Of a stretch of DNA of 64,000 bases, positions 18,319 to 28,314 are shown one piece after another. How positions within the stretch are numbered: the stretch's first letter is position 1; each line of letters starts with the position of its first letter. Source of the stretch: Thermogemmatispora aurantia (lineage in GTDB: Bacteria > Chloroflexota > Ktedonobacteria > Ktedonobacterales > Ktedonobacteraceae). The DNA lies in contig NZ_BKZV01000001.1 in assembly GCF_008974285.1 (NCBI RefSeq), positions 605,319-669,318 on the forward strand, given 5' to 3'. The position numbers and the translations under genes were made by a program. Under the pieces are notes generated by a model. It worked only from the letters and a program-made list of their open reading frames with translations, made no database searches and was not told where the DNA came from.

Positions 18319-20823
18319 TCAGAGATCTTCCAGGGCGGTTGGCGCTGGCAAATCGAACGAGCGACCTCTGCGCCAGAGACGGCGCAGGTGTTCCCAGAGC
18401 CAACGGATAAAGTGCACAGGCGCCCTGGCCAGCACATAGGGATGACGTAGGAGGTAAAGGAAGAGACGCGGCTCAATCTGTCGCCAGAGGGCTGGTGCTT
18501 CGCGCATTTCGCCCGAGTTGGCTGGGTGCTCAGGGCTACCCGGGGGCGCCCACAGGTCGCGCACGTAGAGGTCCCCCAGACGCTGCAAGAGCGGCGCCTG
18601 CTCGGGAGCCACATCACTGAGACGCTGGATATATTCGTGAGGCGTCTCGGCGCGACGGGGAGTGAGGCCGGCCCAGCTCGCCAATAGACAGATGCGCCCG
18701 TAGATTTGGGCTGTCAGGCGCAAGTGGCGGAAGAGCCGCCGCCACCAGATGGCGAAGAGCATCAACAAGCAGGCCAGAGCAAAGATTACGCTCAGGGTGA
18801 AGTAGCTCAATGACTGCTGCCAGCTCAGGCCGCTCCCCTGGGAACTACCTCCCGCTACCCCGGTTTCATCGTTCGGCAGCGGGAGACGCCGTGGCGTCGT
18901 GGCGCTGGGCGAAATGCCCTGACCAGGAGTGATCGTCGAGCCACTATCTGACGAGCTGTACTGATTGGGAAGCGGGCGCGTGAAGGCCGGAAATCCCGGC
19001 GAAGGCTCGAAATTGATCCAGCCATAGCCAGCGAAGTAGATCTGGGTCCAGGCATGGGCCTGAGTACCACGTACCACCCATTGATGAGTAGAAGGATCGT
19101 AGGTGCCCGGCGCATAGCCAGTCACCACTCGCGCCGGCATCCCAAGTTCGCGCGCCATTACCGCCATCGCCGTCGCAAAGTAATTACAGAACGCCCGGTG
19201 ACCGCTGCGGAAGAGCAGCCAGGAGACCGGCTCATCGCCGGGGGGCAGCTGGACATCGACTGAGTAGGTATAGCCACGGAAGTAGTTTTCTAAAGCCACC
19301 GCCTTGTCGTACATCGTGTGAGCGCTGGCGGTCAGTTGCTCGGCCAGGATGCGAATATTGGGATCAAGATGAGGAGGCAACTGCAGATAGGTCTGCAGAA
19401 TGGCGGGATCATAATAATCGGTGGGTAGAGGGCCCTCATAGTTGGGTGGCAGCTTGGGAGCTGCGGAAGGGAAAGGAACCGATTCCAGGGTCTTGACATC
19501 CGCCGAGGAGACATACGACTGGACCGTGTAATGATCACCTGCCGCTAGCTTGGACCCTTTGCGCAGCACGGCCACGATGCTGGTAGTGTTTTTGCTCACG
19601 AGCACAACCGCAGGCTGGTCAAGCTGGCCCGCCTGCCAGGGCGTGAAGAGGTAGGGCTGCTGCTCACCTGGGGGATTGACGACGGTAATCTGGAGCGTCA
19701 CGGCATGGACAGGCGTGCCCTCGGGCGGAATCTGCTGGCCCTTCGGCAGCGAGATACTGTAGGTGGGACTGGTCGACCAGCCACGCCCATCGTAGGTGTC
19801 ATAGGCCAGCGAGGCAATATATTGCCCTCCCTCGCTGCTCGTGATGCGGAAAACGATGTCGTTGTTCAGGTGGGGATTGCCACCTAGCACCAGCGAATTG
19901 GTGAAGTTGCCGCGGTTCGATGGAATTACTCCCCCATCGACAGCGACAAGACGGTTCCAGGCATTCTCAACCTGCACCCAGGGATTGCTGTCAAGATCCC
20001 AGATCTGCGCGGCATCGGCATTGACATAGCTGCCCGGCAGAATCCAGGAGAGAATCACCACGGCCAGCGAAACCAGCAGGCCGGCCTGCATGAAGTCCCA
20101 GCCCAGATCGTCAGCGCAGCGCAGACCCAGTCGCTTCCAGCGGCGCATCGACTCAAAGAGTGAAAAGCGGAGCAGGAGCAGCAGTGAGGCGCACAAAAAG
20201 ATAAAGAGAAAGATCAGATAGCCAACAGGTACATTGCTGAGATTAATGAGCAACACCGCGCCGTTGAGCAGGATCATCAGCAGCGGCACACGAGTGCGAT
20301 AGACTAGCCAGACACTGGCATAGGCCAGCCAGAAGCTGAGAGCAGTGATCAGGAAGAGAAAGATCGAATCGTCGCTACTCGTGCCCCCGGCCAGAGCGAT
20401 CGCCACCCAGGCCCGCAGGGCGCTGAAGAAGAGAGGGAAGCTGCCGTTGAAGTCGGCAGTTGCGGTCTGCCAGTAGGCGATGAGCAAACCGAGCACCAGG
20501 GCCAGCGGCTGAACGAGCCAGGGAGGGAGCCAACGCTGGCGCCCGGCCACCAAGCCGAGCAGCAGGCCAAGTGCGGTTGTCAGGGTGAGTACCTCCAGAT
20601 GGGCTACCCAACCGGCCACCTGCACCGACCAGATGGTGCTATAGACGACGATGGTCACCAGCACGAGCGAGAAGTAGCCTTCTTCGAGATGGAACAACTC
20701 CTTGAGCGAGGACCAGCTCAGCCCTGGCTTATCTGGGTTTGGAGCTGGTGAACCTGCCCCCTTGGGGCGGAGTTCAGGCTCCGAGAACAGCCGAGAGAAA
20801 CGATCAGCAGTGGCCTGGCCCAT
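18319..20823 (-). CDS. Transglutaminase-like membrane protein (TgpA type)
   Basis: An 834-residue protein: about six N-terminal helices (residues 50-280), a large extracytoplasmic region with a transglutaminase fold, another helix near residue 690 (FTLSVIFALACLLMLFAIWW) and a cytoplasmic DUF4129-like C-terminus. The catalytic residues are visible: Cys in SGHRAFCNYFATAMAVMARELG, His in QAHAWTQIYF, and the third member in GWINFEPSPGF, where Glu replaces the more common Asp. Such proteins occur beside moxR and DUF58 genes, exactly as here, where the three genes are 1 and 3 bases apart. The likely role is envelope protein remodelling or maturation; the substrate is unknown. Confidence 0.9.
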   Translation of the reverse strand: MGQATADRFSRLFSEPELRPKGAGSPAPNPDKPGLSWSSLKELFHLEEGYFSLVLVTIVVYSTIWSVQVAGWVAHLEVLTLTTALGLLLGLVAGRQRWLPPWLVQPLALVLGLLIAYWQTATADFNGSFPLFFSALRAWVAIALAGGTSSDDSIFLFLITALSFWLAYASVWLVYRTRVPLLMILLNGAVLLINLSNVPVGYLIFLFIFLCASLLLLLRFSLFESMRRWKRLGLRCADDLGWDFMQAGLLVSLAVVILSWILPGSYVNADAAQIWDLDSNPWVQVENAWNRLVAVDGGVIPSNRGNFTNSLVLGGNPHLNNDIVFRITSSEGGQYIASLAYDTYDGRGWSTSPTYSISLPKGQQIPPEGTPVHAVTLQITVVNPPGEQQPYLFTPWQAGQLDQPAVVLVSKNTTSIVAVLRKGSKLAAGDHYTVQSYVSSADVKTLESVPFPSAAPKLPPNYEGPLPTDYYDPAILQTYLQLPPHLDPNIRILAEQLTASAHTMYDKAVALENYFRGYTYSVDVQLPPGDEPVSWLLFRSGHRAFCNYFATAMAVMARELGMPARVVTGYAPGTYDPSTHQWVVRGTQAHAWTQIYFAGYGWINFEPSPGFPAFTRPLPNQYSSSDSGSTITPGQGISPSATTPRRLPLPNDETGVAGGSSQGSGLSWQQSLSYFTLSVIFALACLLMLFAIWWRRLFRHLRLTAQIYGRICLLASWAGLTPRRAETPHEYIQRLSDVAPEQAPLLQRLGDLYVRDLWAPPGSPEHPANSGEMREAPALWRQIEPRLFLYLLRHPYVLARAPVHFIRWLWEHLRRLWRRGRSFDLPAPTALEDL

Positions 20824-20824
20824 A

Positions 20825-22048
20825 TCAAGACCTCCATTGGAGAGAGCGCACGCTCGGGCCGCGTTCGAGCGCCTCTGCTAGCGAGTCGCCCCGTCTGACG
20901 CGCAGCACGGGAACGCCCTCGCCTTCCAGCAAGGCCCACGTATCTTCATCGACGGGTCGTCCATCAAAAGAAGCGGCCTCCAGTCCGATGACCGCCACCT
21001 GGACCCCACGGCGGCGCAAGTGCCTTAACCCTTCGTGCCAGTCGCGCGAGGTTGAAGGGGTAATCACAATGGCCGCTGTATTGCGCCCAAAATGCAGGGC
21101 ATCCAGCGCCAACGCCTCCTTCAAGTCCGGTCCAGATCCTGCTCTGACCACCGCCAGCAGCTCCAGCACACGCTCGATCTGGCGCTCGCCGCGATCCAGT
21201 GCCAGAAACTCTCGACGCTCGCCGTTAACAATCAGGCCCAGAGACAGGTCCTGACGCAGCAGATAGACGGCGAGCGAGGCCGCGATCGTAATGCCATATT
21301 CTTCTGTCGATTCTTCTCCCTCGCCCGCCTGCACTGCCTGATGGAGATCGAGGAAGATCCAGGCATCCATTGCTGGATCAAGATCGAATTCCTTGACCAT
21401 CAGTTTATTATAATGTGCCGTTGAGGGCCAGTGAATGCGGTTGAGCGAATCGCCGCTGACGTATTCTCGGATGGTGGTAGCATTCGTTGTCGTATGGAGC
21501 GCGCGACGGGTACTGCGCCCTTTACCAGGCAGACCACCAGTAAAAAAGGCAAAGCCTGCCAGAGGAATGACACGCGGCAGAACGAGAATGTCGTAGGCCG
21601 GCGAGAGCAGACGATGACGCCGGAAGAGGCCGAAGGGGTCGCCACTGCTGGCAATCACGGGACCAAGTTGGTAGCGACCCCGGCGCCGACAGACCGTACG
21701 GGCCCGCCAGAGCGCGCGCTTGCGCCCGCCCATGCTGGCGACATAACCGGCGCGATGGCCAGGCAGCGTGGAGCCATCGACGATCTGCACCCAGAGTTTG
21801 GGAAAGATGCTGACATTATCTAACATCAAGCGCTCGTCGAAGGTATCACCCACCTGGACGCGCCCAAAAGGGGCCGCGCGATGAAAGACCAATCCGCGCA
21901 GACTGTAATGGGCCCACAGCAGTGAGAGCAGAAAGACGGCCAGCAACACATAGGTGACCACATAGAGCGCCTTCCAGCCGCTACTGATGGCCAGAAAGCC
22001 CGTCACCACAATCAAGAGCACCAGAAAAACGGTCTGCCAGCTCCGCAT
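20825..22048 (-). CDS. DUF58 domain-containing protein
   Basis: A 407-residue protein with two N-terminal membrane helices (residues about 7-45) and a cytoplasmic part containing the DUF58 motif ATTIREYVSGDSLNRIHWPSTAHYNKLMVKEFD. The C-terminal part resembles a von Willebrand A-type fold (DAWIFLDLHQAV, AAIVITPSTSRDWHEGL). Proteins of this family accompany MoxR ATPases, probably as a client or adaptor in complex assembly. It lies between moxR and the transglutaminase gene with 3-base and 1-base gaps. Confidence 0.92.
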   Translation of the reverse strand: MRSWQTVFLVLLIVVTGFLAISSGWKALYVVTYVLLAVFLLSLLWAHYSLRGLVFHRAAPFGRVQVGDTFDERLMLDNVSIFPKLWVQIVDGSTLPGHRAGYVASMGGRKRALWRARTVCRRRGRYQLGPVIASSGDPFGLFRRHRLLSPAYDILVLPRVIPLAGFAFFTGGLPGKGRSTRRALHTTTNATTIREYVSGDSLNRIHWPSTAHYNKLMVKEFDLDPAMDAWIFLDLHQAVQAGEGEESTEEYGITIAASLAVYLLRQDLSLGLIVNGERREFLALDRGERQIERVLELLAVVRAGSGPDLKEALALDALHFGRNTAAIVITPSTSRDWHEGLRHLRRRGVQVAVIGLEAASFDGRPVDEDTWALLEGEGVPVLRVRRGDSLAEALERGPSVRSLQWRS

Positions 22049-22051
22049 GGC

Positions 22052-23023
22052 TCAGCGCGCCTTTCCTCCTCCGACCCAGGCGCCCGGGACCGGCACCGTC
22101 TGCAGAATCTCGTCCAGAATGGCCGAGGAGGTGACCGAGCGCACGCGGGCCGCTGGGGTGACGATGATTCGATGCGCCAGCGTTGGTTTGACCATCATCT
22201 TGACATCGTCTGGGATCACATAGCTACGCCCGCGAATGGCCGCCAGCGCTTGCGCAGCGCGGAAGAGCGCTAGCGAGCCGCGCGGGCTGGCTCCGAGATA
22301 AATGTTGCCATGATGGCGCGTGGCGTTGGTGATGGCCACAATGTACTCACGAATAGACTGGTCAACATGAATAGCTCGAATCTGCTTCTGTATCTCTAGC
22401 AGTTCCTCCGCCGTCATGATCTGCTGCAGATCCTCAAGAGGATGATGGTGTTGCTGGCTATTGAGGATATTGATCTCATCGGCAGGGGAAGGATAGCCCA
22501 GGCTGATATTCATCATAAAGCGATCGAGCTGGGCTTCGGGCAAGGGGAAAGTTCCTTCGTATTCGATGGGGTTCTGGGTAGCCATGACCATGAATGGCTC
22601 AGGCAAGGGATAGCTCCGGCCATCGACGGTGATCTGCGACTCCTCCATCGCTTCCAGCAAAGCCGACTGGGTCTTGGGTGTTGCGCGGTTCACCTCGTCG
22701 GCCAGCACAATCTGCGCCATAATCGGCCCAGGGCGAAACTCGAAATTGCCCGTCTTCTGGTTGTAGATTGAGACACCGGTGATATCGCTTGGCAGAAGAT
22801 CAGGGGTAAACTGGATGCGCTTAAAGCTACAGCCGATCGAGCGCGCAATGGACTTGGTCAGGACCGTTTTGCCCACGCCGGGCACATCTTCAATCAAGAC
22901 ATGGCCCCGACAGATGACGGCAATCAGGGTGAAGGTGACAGCTTCGGCTTTACCAACAATGACGCTCTCAACGTTGCGAATCACTCGCTGAACAGCAGCA
23001 GCGAGATCCTGTACTGACTGCAT
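22052..23023 (-). CDS. MoxR-family AAA+ ATPase
   Basis: A 323-residue AAA+ protein. Walker A is [12 protein letters not shown], Walker B is [24 protein letters not shown], sensor 1 is [24 protein letters not shown], and the C-terminal lid carries [18 protein letters not shown], all typical of MoxR. These ATPases act as chaperones for assembly of metal- or vWA-containing complexes. It is the first gene of a three-gene operon with DUF58 and transglutaminase proteins. The upstream region (23024 to 23445) carries no gene on either strand that I can support. Confidence 0.95.
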   Translation of the reverse strand: MQSVQDLAAAVQRVIRNVESVIVGKAEAVTFTLIAVICRGHVLIEDVPGVGKTVLTKSIARSIGCSFKRIQFTPDLLPSDITGVSIYNQKTGNFEFRPGPIMAQIVLADEVNRATPKTQSALLEAMEESQITVDGRSYPLPEPFMVMATQNPIEYEGTFPLPEAQLDRFMMNISLGYPSPADEINILNSQQHHHPLEDLQQIMTAEELLEIQKQIRAIHVDQSIREYIVAITNATRHHGNIYLGASPRGSLALFRAAQALAAIRGRSYVIPDDVKMMVKPTLAHRIIVTPAARVRSVTSSAILDEILQTVPVPGAWVGGGKAR

Positions 23024-23445
23024 GCTCTACTCTCCGATCAGGTCGCGGAGGCCCGAATCCAGGAACAGCTCAACCTGCTTTAGTGTACCACACTGCCCGC
23101 CCGGATGATACCAGTTTGCCCCGGACGCCAGCCTCTCCTACCCTTCTCCTATGGCGCGGGCTGAGTACTGGTGATCGCTACAGCGTCTGCCTCCGTTTTT
23201 CTTCTATAATAACGTTGACAGTGGAGCAACGATCGCAATCTGCTGCCAGTCTAGCAAAGATTGCTGAATTTTGGCTGAAGGAATGGCCCCCTCTCCTTTC
23301 TCAGACGAAGGAGAGGGGAGGCAGGCGAGAGCATCAGGAGAGGAGGTCCCCATTTGCTCGCCGCTGCCCTCCAGCCAGTCCGAGCTAAGCTATCCGTCCT
23401 GTTCCTAAAAGAAAGGGCTATCCTCACAAGGGTGAGTATGGTATC
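23024..23445. other. Intergenic region between divergent moxR and acyP genes
   Basis: No gene seen. On the minus strand a TGG-TACACT element about 65 bases before moxR could be an extended -10. A plus-strand TATAAT occurs near 23203 and a TTGACA near 23215, but they are not in promoter order. Confidence 0.3.
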
Positions 23446-23745
23446 ATGAGAGCCATGCAACAGGACAACGAGAGGCAAGAACTCTACGCCCGCGTCCTGG
23501 GATATGTCCAGGGGGTTGGCTTCCGCCAGTTTGTCATGCATCACGCCACAGCCCTGGGTCTGCGCGGCTACGTGCGCAACCTGGCCGATGGCAGCGTGGA
23601 GGTGCTGGCGCAAGGGCCACGCGCCGCTCTGGAACGGTTGCTGACTCTGCTGCACCGTGGTCCTTCCGCCGCTGAGGTCCATGAGGTCCGCGTCGACTGG
23701 CGCCAGCCCAGTGAGCCACTGAGTGGCTTCCATATCCGCTGGTAG
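23446..23745 (+). CDS. acyP: Acylphosphatase
   Basis: A 99-residue single-domain enzyme that hydrolyses carboxyl-phosphate bonds such as acetyl phosphate or 1,3-bisphosphoglycerate. The signature is ARVLGYVQGVGFRQFVMHHATALGLRGYVRNLADGSVEVLAQG: the Arg in GVGFRQF binds phosphate and the Asn in GYVRNLADG positions water. Length and C-terminus (SGFHIRW) fit the family. Two ATG codons three codons apart are possible; the first (23446) has an AAGGGTGAG site ten bases upstream and is used. The gene is a single cistron. Confidence 0.95.
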   Translation: MRAMQQDNERQELYARVLGYVQGVGFRQFVMHHATALGLRGYVRNLADGSVEVLAQGPRAALERLLTLLHRGPSAAEVHEVRVDWRQPSEPLSGFHIRW

Positions 23746-23944
23746 CTCACTTGTTTGCTACTCTGCTGTTCCGTTGGGCAGCGCAGTTTCACCCTGCACT
23801 GTCTTGTAGAGAGCGCTTTTTGATGCTTGTCGCAGCTTCTGATTCGTCAAGCGTCTCTATCCTGGCTCATTTGAGCTTCCACTGTATAAAAAGATAAGGC
23901 GAAAGCGATCAACAGGTTAGTCAGAGTGAAGGAGGCTCGGGGTT

Positions 23945-24235
23945 TTGATCGATCGAGAAACGGTACTCCACATTGCCCAGCTGGCACGGCTCGGCCTGAG
24001 CGACGAGGAGGTTGAGCTTTTTCGCCAACAGCTCTCCAGCATTCTGGAGCATATGGCTATTCTGCGCGAGGCAGATGTGAGCGGGGTCTCTCCCCTGGCC
24101 CATGCCTCACGTCTCACGAACGTGATGCGCGAGGATGAGCCTGGTCCCTCCTATCCCCCGGAAGTGCTTCTGGCCAACGCCCCCGACCAGGAGGAGCAAT
24201 GTCTGAAGGTGAACGCTGTGTTGGAGGAGTCCTAG
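23945..24235 (+). CDS. gatC: Aspartyl/glutamyl-tRNA amidotransferase subunit C
   Basis: A 96-residue subunit that holds GatA and GatB together in the enzyme converting Glu-tRNA(Gln) or Asp-tRNA(Asn) to the amide. The N-terminal helix motif VLHIAQLARLGLSDEEVELFRQQLSSILEHMAIL and the linker VSPLAHASRLTNVMREDEPGPS are typical. Translation starts at a TTG (23945) preceded by GAAGGAGG. The gene is followed by gatA after 3 bases. GatB is not in this window. Confidence 0.95.
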   Translation: MIDRETVLHIAQLARLGLSDEEVELFRQQLSSILEHMAILREADVSGVSPLAHASRLTNVMREDEPGPSYPPEVLLANAPDQEEQCLKVNAVLEES

Positions 24236-24238
24236 CCG

Positions 24239-25702
24239 ATGAGCGCTTTGCATGAGCTAACGCTGAGCGATGCGGCGACGCTGCTGCGCCAGCGCCAGAT
24301 TTCTTCTGTTGAGCTGACACGCGCTTTTTTGGAGCGGATTGAGGCCCTCGATGGACGCATCCGCGCCTTTACTCTGGTGACAGCAGACCTGGCGCTCCAA
24401 CAGGCCCAGGAGGCCGACCAGCGCCTGCAGCGTGGCGAGCAGGTGACCCCTCTCACAGGCATCCCGCTGGCCATTAAGGACGTGATCTGCACCAAGGATA
24501 TCCCAACAACCTGCAGCTCGCGCATGCTGGAGCATTTCCGCCCTCCCTTTAATGCAACGGTCATGGAGCGCCTCCAGGCCGCCGGGGCGGTGATGCTTGG
24601 GAAAACCAACATGGACGAGTTCGCGATGGGATCTTCGACCGAGCACTCGGCTTTTTTCCCCACGCATAACCCCTGGGACCTGGAACGCACACCCGGCGGC
24701 AGCAGCGGTGGCTCGGCAGCTGCTGTGGCAGCGGGCATGGCTCCGGGAGCGCTGGGCAGCGACACTGGCGGCTCGATTCGTCAGCCAGCAGCGCTCTGCA
24801 ACGTCGTAGGATTGAAGCCAACGTACGGTCGCGTCTCCCGCTTTGGCCTGGTTGCCTTCGCTTCCTCACTGGACCAGATCGGCCCCTTCGCACGTACAGC
24901 TCGCGATGCCGCTCTGCTACTGCAGGCCATCGCCGGCCCCGATCCACGTGATTCCACCTGCTCAGCCACTCCTGTACCGGACTATACGGCGGAGCTAACG
25001 GGCGAGATCCGCGGCCTCCGTATCGGTGTCCCTGTCGAGTACTGGGAAGCCCCTGGTATGGACCCAGGCGTGGCGCGCGTTGGTCAGGAGGCGGTCAATC
25101 GTTTGCGCGAGCTGGGGGCCGAGATCCGCGAGGTCTCACTGCCCCATACCCGCTATGGGGTCGCCGCCTACTATATCATCGCCCCTGCCGAGGCAAGCGC
25201 CAATCTGGCTCGCTACGATGGCGTAAAGTACGGCTACTCCTATCGCGACACCAGCGATATGTGGGAGGCTCTGGATAAGACACGTCAATATGGCTTTGGG
25301 CCAGAGGTCAAGCGCCGTATCATGCTGGGAACATATGTGCTCTCCGCCGGCTACTACGATGCCTACTATAAACAGGCTCAGAAGGTGCGGGCGCTCATTG
25401 CCCAGGACTTCGAGCGTGCTTTCGAGCAGTGCGACGTGCTGGTCAGCCCCGCCTCACCAACGGTGGCTTTTAAGCTGGGGGAGAAGCTATCGGATCCCTA
25501 CCAGATGTACCTGAACGACGTCTTCACTATCCCGGCGAATCTGGCTGGGATCTGCGGCATTTCGATTCCCAGTGGCTTCAGCGAGGGCCTGCCCGTAGGA
25601 CTGCAGATTCTCGGCAATGCCTTTGCCGAGGCGACGATTCTGCGCGTGGCTGATGCTTTCCAGCGTGTAACGGACTATCATACCCAGCGCCCGGCCCTGT
25701 AG
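24239..25702 (+). CDS. gatA: Glutamyl-tRNA(Gln) amidotransferase subunit A
   Basis: A 487-residue amidase that releases ammonia from glutamine for tRNA-dependent amidation. The Ser-cisSer-Lys triad is visible: Lys80 (PLAIKDV), cis-Ser155 in the amidase signature [16 protein letters not shown], and the nucleophile Ser179 in [12 protein letters not shown]. Length matches the family. It follows gatC by 3 bases, so the two are co-translated. Without gatB nearby, the third subunit must be encoded elsewhere. Confidence 0.97.
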   Translation: MSALHELTLSDAATLLRQRQISSVELTRAFLERIEALDGRIRAFTLVTADLALQQAQEADQRLQRGEQVTPLTGIPLAIKDVICTKDIPTTCSSRMLEHFRPPFNATVMERLQAAGAVMLGKTNMDEFAMGSSTEHSAFFPTHNPWDLERTPGGSSGGSAAAVAAGMAPGALGSDTGGSIRQPAALCNVVGLKPTYGRVSRFGLVAFASSLDQIGPFARTARDAALLLQAIAGPDPRDSTCSATPVPDYTAELTGEIRGLRIGVPVEYWEAPGMDPGVARVGQEAVNRLRELGAEIREVSLPHTRYGVAAYYIIAPAEASANLARYDGVKYGYSYRDTSDMWEALDKTRQYGFGPEVKRRIMLGTYVLSAGYYDAYYKQAQKVRALIAQDFERAFEQCDVLVSPASPTVAFKLGEKLSDPYQMYLNDVFTIPANLAGICGISIPSGFSEGLPVGLQILGNAFAEATILRVADAFQRVTDYHTQRPAL

Positions 25703-25831
25703 TGTAGAGGGAGAGAGCAGCCCAGAGAGCTTGCTTCGCCTGAACAAGTCGGGCAAGTGACTATCTGCCTGCCTCTCATCTGGCTATCCCTCTACCTGCT
25801 CTGGACGGAGCCGAGGAAGGAGAGTCTGTCC

Positions 25832-26869
25832 TTGCCACAACAGCAGCATCGTCCCCGCTCTGTTTTCCCAAGCTTGCCACCGCTGGTCAGCCGTATGCTG
25901 GCCGCGCTGCTTCTGGCCTTGGCCGCCTTCATCGCTATCGGGGCCTCTTTGCTGGTTTTTACCCCTTGGGGGACCGGGCTGGCAGGCGGTACCAGCATGA
26001 CGGAGACCCCAACTGTAGGGCCGTCTTCGCTCTCGCCAACACCACGGCCAACCCTGGCCCCCGTGTTGACTCCTCGCGGCTCACCCCCCTCGCTGACCGC
26101 CGCCGAGGCTATGCTGCTGGACGCCGATAGCGATCGCATTCTGGCCGATATCAACGGTGAGGTGCCGCGCCCAATGGCCAGCACAACGAAGATTATGACG
26201 GCGGTCATCGCTTTGCAGATCGGCAACCTCGATCAGGAGATTACGGTCGGCGCCGACGCAGTAAACGAGGCTCGCGATAATGATGGGAGCAACGCAGGCT
26301 TACAGGTGGGAGAACAGTTGACGCTGCGCGACCTGCTCTACGCGCTGCTTCTACCTTCGGGCGATGACGCAGCCATTGCGATTGCCGATGGCCTGTCTGG
26401 TTCGACGGCGAAGTTCGTAGCTCTCATGAATCTTTTTGCTCTGCGACTACACTTGTTCCAGACACATTACGCCAACCCAGATGGGCTGCCAGCACCAGAC
26501 CACTACACCACAGCCTTTGACCTGGTGCGCCTGGCTCGCTATGCTATGAGCATCCCACTGTTTGCCCAGATTGTGGGAACGCGCGTCTATTCTGTGCCAG
26601 CAACCGCTACTCATGCGGCCCATGTCTGGACCTCGACGAACGAGTTGCTGAGCACCTATTCAGGGGCGACAGGCATCAAGACGGGTTTCACGGGAGAGGC
26701 TGGCTACTGCCTGGTCTTTTCGGCTACGCGCAACGGCCATCACTTGATCGGCGTTGTGCTCGATACCCCTAGCCCTGAAGCTCGCTTTCAGGACGCGCGC
26801 CGTCTGCTCGACTGGGGTTTCTCGCTGCCCGTCGCGCCTCCCGGTCCCTCGGCACCACCCCCTATCTAG
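25832..26869 (+). CDS. D-alanyl-D-alanine carboxypeptidase (PBP5/DacA family)
   Basis: About 345 residues. An N-terminal membrane anchor (MLAALLLALAAFIAIGASLLVF) and a Pro/Thr-rich linker precede a penicillin-binding domain with SxxK (MASTTKIM), an SGDD motif where family members usually have SGN, and KTG (IKTGFTGEAGYC). The enzyme trims the terminal D-Ala from cell-wall peptides outside the membrane. The Asp in place of Asn occurs in relatives and need not inactivate it. The frame is open from a GTG at 25757, but the TTG at 25832 has an AAGGAGAG site seven bases upstream and gives a sensible anchor; the start is uncertain. The DacB-like C-terminal anchor helix is absent. Confidence 0.88.
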   Translation: MPQQQHRPRSVFPSLPPLVSRMLAALLLALAAFIAIGASLLVFTPWGTGLAGGTSMTETPTVGPSSLSPTPRPTLAPVLTPRGSPPSLTAAEAMLLDADSDRILADINGEVPRPMASTTKIMTAVIALQIGNLDQEITVGADAVNEARDNDGSNAGLQVGEQLTLRDLLYALLLPSGDDAAIAIADGLSGSTAKFVALMNLFALRLHLFQTHYANPDGLPAPDHYTTAFDLVRLARYAMSIPLFAQIVGTRVYSVPATATHAAHVWTSTNELLSTYSGATGIKTGFTGEAGYCLVFSATRNGHHLIGVVLDTPSPEARFQDARRLLDWGFSLPVAPPGPSAPPPI

Positions 26870-27063
26870 CTTAGAGGATGCACGACGAGGCTGGCCGCGG
26901 CAGATCTTGCTCGCATCTGGTAGCTTCTGCTAGGTCCGCTATACGATGCCGGATTCTGGCCCATCTTGCCGGCAAGACGTACTGGTCAGGTGGACGTAAA
27001 CATGATAGAATAAGCTTTACGACCTGACCATGCTCGCACTAACCTTTGGCACAAAGGACAGCA

Positions 27064-28245
27064 ATGCGTTACGCCGTTTTCAGCGATATACACGCGAACC
27101 TGGAAGCACTGGAAGCAGTGCTCGCCAAGATCGATGAGATCTCTAAAGAGAAACCCATCGATCAGATCTGGTTCCTGGGGGACCTGGTTGGCTATGGCCC
27201 CGACCCCAATGCCTGTATCTCTTTGCTGCGCGAGCGTACTGATGTGATCATCGCGGGCAACCACGACTGGGCGGCGGTCAACAAGATCGATCTTGACGAC
27301 TTTAGCGCCGCTGCGCGCATCTCCGCCGAGTGGACTGCTCAGCAGCTGACGGAAGAGCACCGTGAGTTTTTGGCGAACCTCCCCGAGCGCCTTGATATCG
27401 GCGACGTGACACTCGTGCACGGGAGTCCGTACGGTCCCCTCTGGGAGTACCTGACCTCCGAGGTGCTGGCTGAGCGCAGCTTCCAGTATTTTAGCAGCCG
27501 CTTTTGCTTTGTGGGCCATACCCATATTCCAGTGATCTTCCAGCAGCCGATGGGCGTTAACAAGGCCGGCAGCTCCGGCACTTCTGGGGAACGCGTGCAG
27601 GAAACGGCTTTTGCTGCGACTGCCGCCGAGGCTGATGAGAGCAGCATAGATGATTCAGGCTCAGAGCAGTCCGCTTCTGCCAGTCTGGGCGAAGGCGAGC
27701 GCCCTGAACCGACGGAGGAGGCCGCTGAGGGGCTGCAAGGAGCAGTGACAAAGACGGTTGCCCCAGCGACAACCAGAGAAGCTGCCAATGTCGAGCAGGC
27801 CTCTGCCGACGAACAGATGCCCAGGACCGAGCCCAACGAGCCAGAGCAGGAAGGTGAGTACGCCGATATCGTGGCAGCGCTTGAGGCGATCGAAGCACGG
27901 ACTTCCGAGGAGGAGATTCTCAGCGCCGAGGATCGCCTCAACAGTGAGATCGAGGAATTGCTGGCTTTGCTTGGCCTCAGCCAGAGCATGATCAAGGTCA
28001 CCAACGAAATGCTGACTCCGCCAGAAGGCCATTGGGACCCGCCCGCCGGCTATCGGGCGATTATTAATCCCGGCGGAGTGGGACAGCCACGCGATGGTGA
28101 TCCACGCGCCGCTTTCATGATCTATGATACAGAAGCCGGCTTTGAGTTCTACCGCGTGTCCTACGATATTAAGAAGACACAGGAGAAAATCATTAAGGCC
28201 GGCCTGCCCCAGTATCTGGCTATACGTCTGGCCTACGGTCGTTAG
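27064..28245 (+). CDS. Metallophosphoesterase with long acidic insert
   Basis: About 393 residues. Residues 1-163 hold a calcineurin-like core: FSDIHANLEAL, GDLVGYGPDPN, GNHDWA, LVHGSP and GHTHIP supply the two-metal ligands. The fold resumes at about residue 328 (YRAIINPGGVGQPRDGDPRAAFMIYD), the usual last strands of the YfcE/diadenosine-tetraphosphatase-like group. Between them lie about 165 residues rich in Ala, Glu, Ser and Gln with no hydrophobic core, ending in a possible helix (EIEELLALLGLSQSMIKVTNEML). This insert is absent in ordinary relatives. An in-frame TTG lies six codons upstream, but the ATG at 27064 is preferred. The substrate is unknown. Confidence 0.87.
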   Translation: MRYAVFSDIHANLEALEAVLAKIDEISKEKPIDQIWFLGDLVGYGPDPNACISLLRERTDVIIAGNHDWAAVNKIDLDDFSAAARISAEWTAQQLTEEHREFLANLPERLDIGDVTLVHGSPYGPLWEYLTSEVLAERSFQYFSSRFCFVGHTHIPVIFQQPMGVNKAGSSGTSGERVQETAFAATAAEADESSIDDSGSEQSASASLGEGERPEPTEEAAEGLQGAVTKTVAPATTREAANVEQASADEQMPRTEPNEPEQEGEYADIVAALEAIEARTSEEEILSAEDRLNSEIEELLALLGLSQSMIKVTNEMLTPPEGHWDPPAGYRAIINPGGVGQPRDGDPRAAFMIYDTEAGFEFYRVSYDIKKTQEKIIKAGLPQYLAIRLAYGR

Positions 28246-28314
28246 CTCGGCTATAGATCTTTTTTCGTCTCTTTCTTCCTAAAAATAGATAACAGGTCTC
28301 TGAATTAGCAATAA

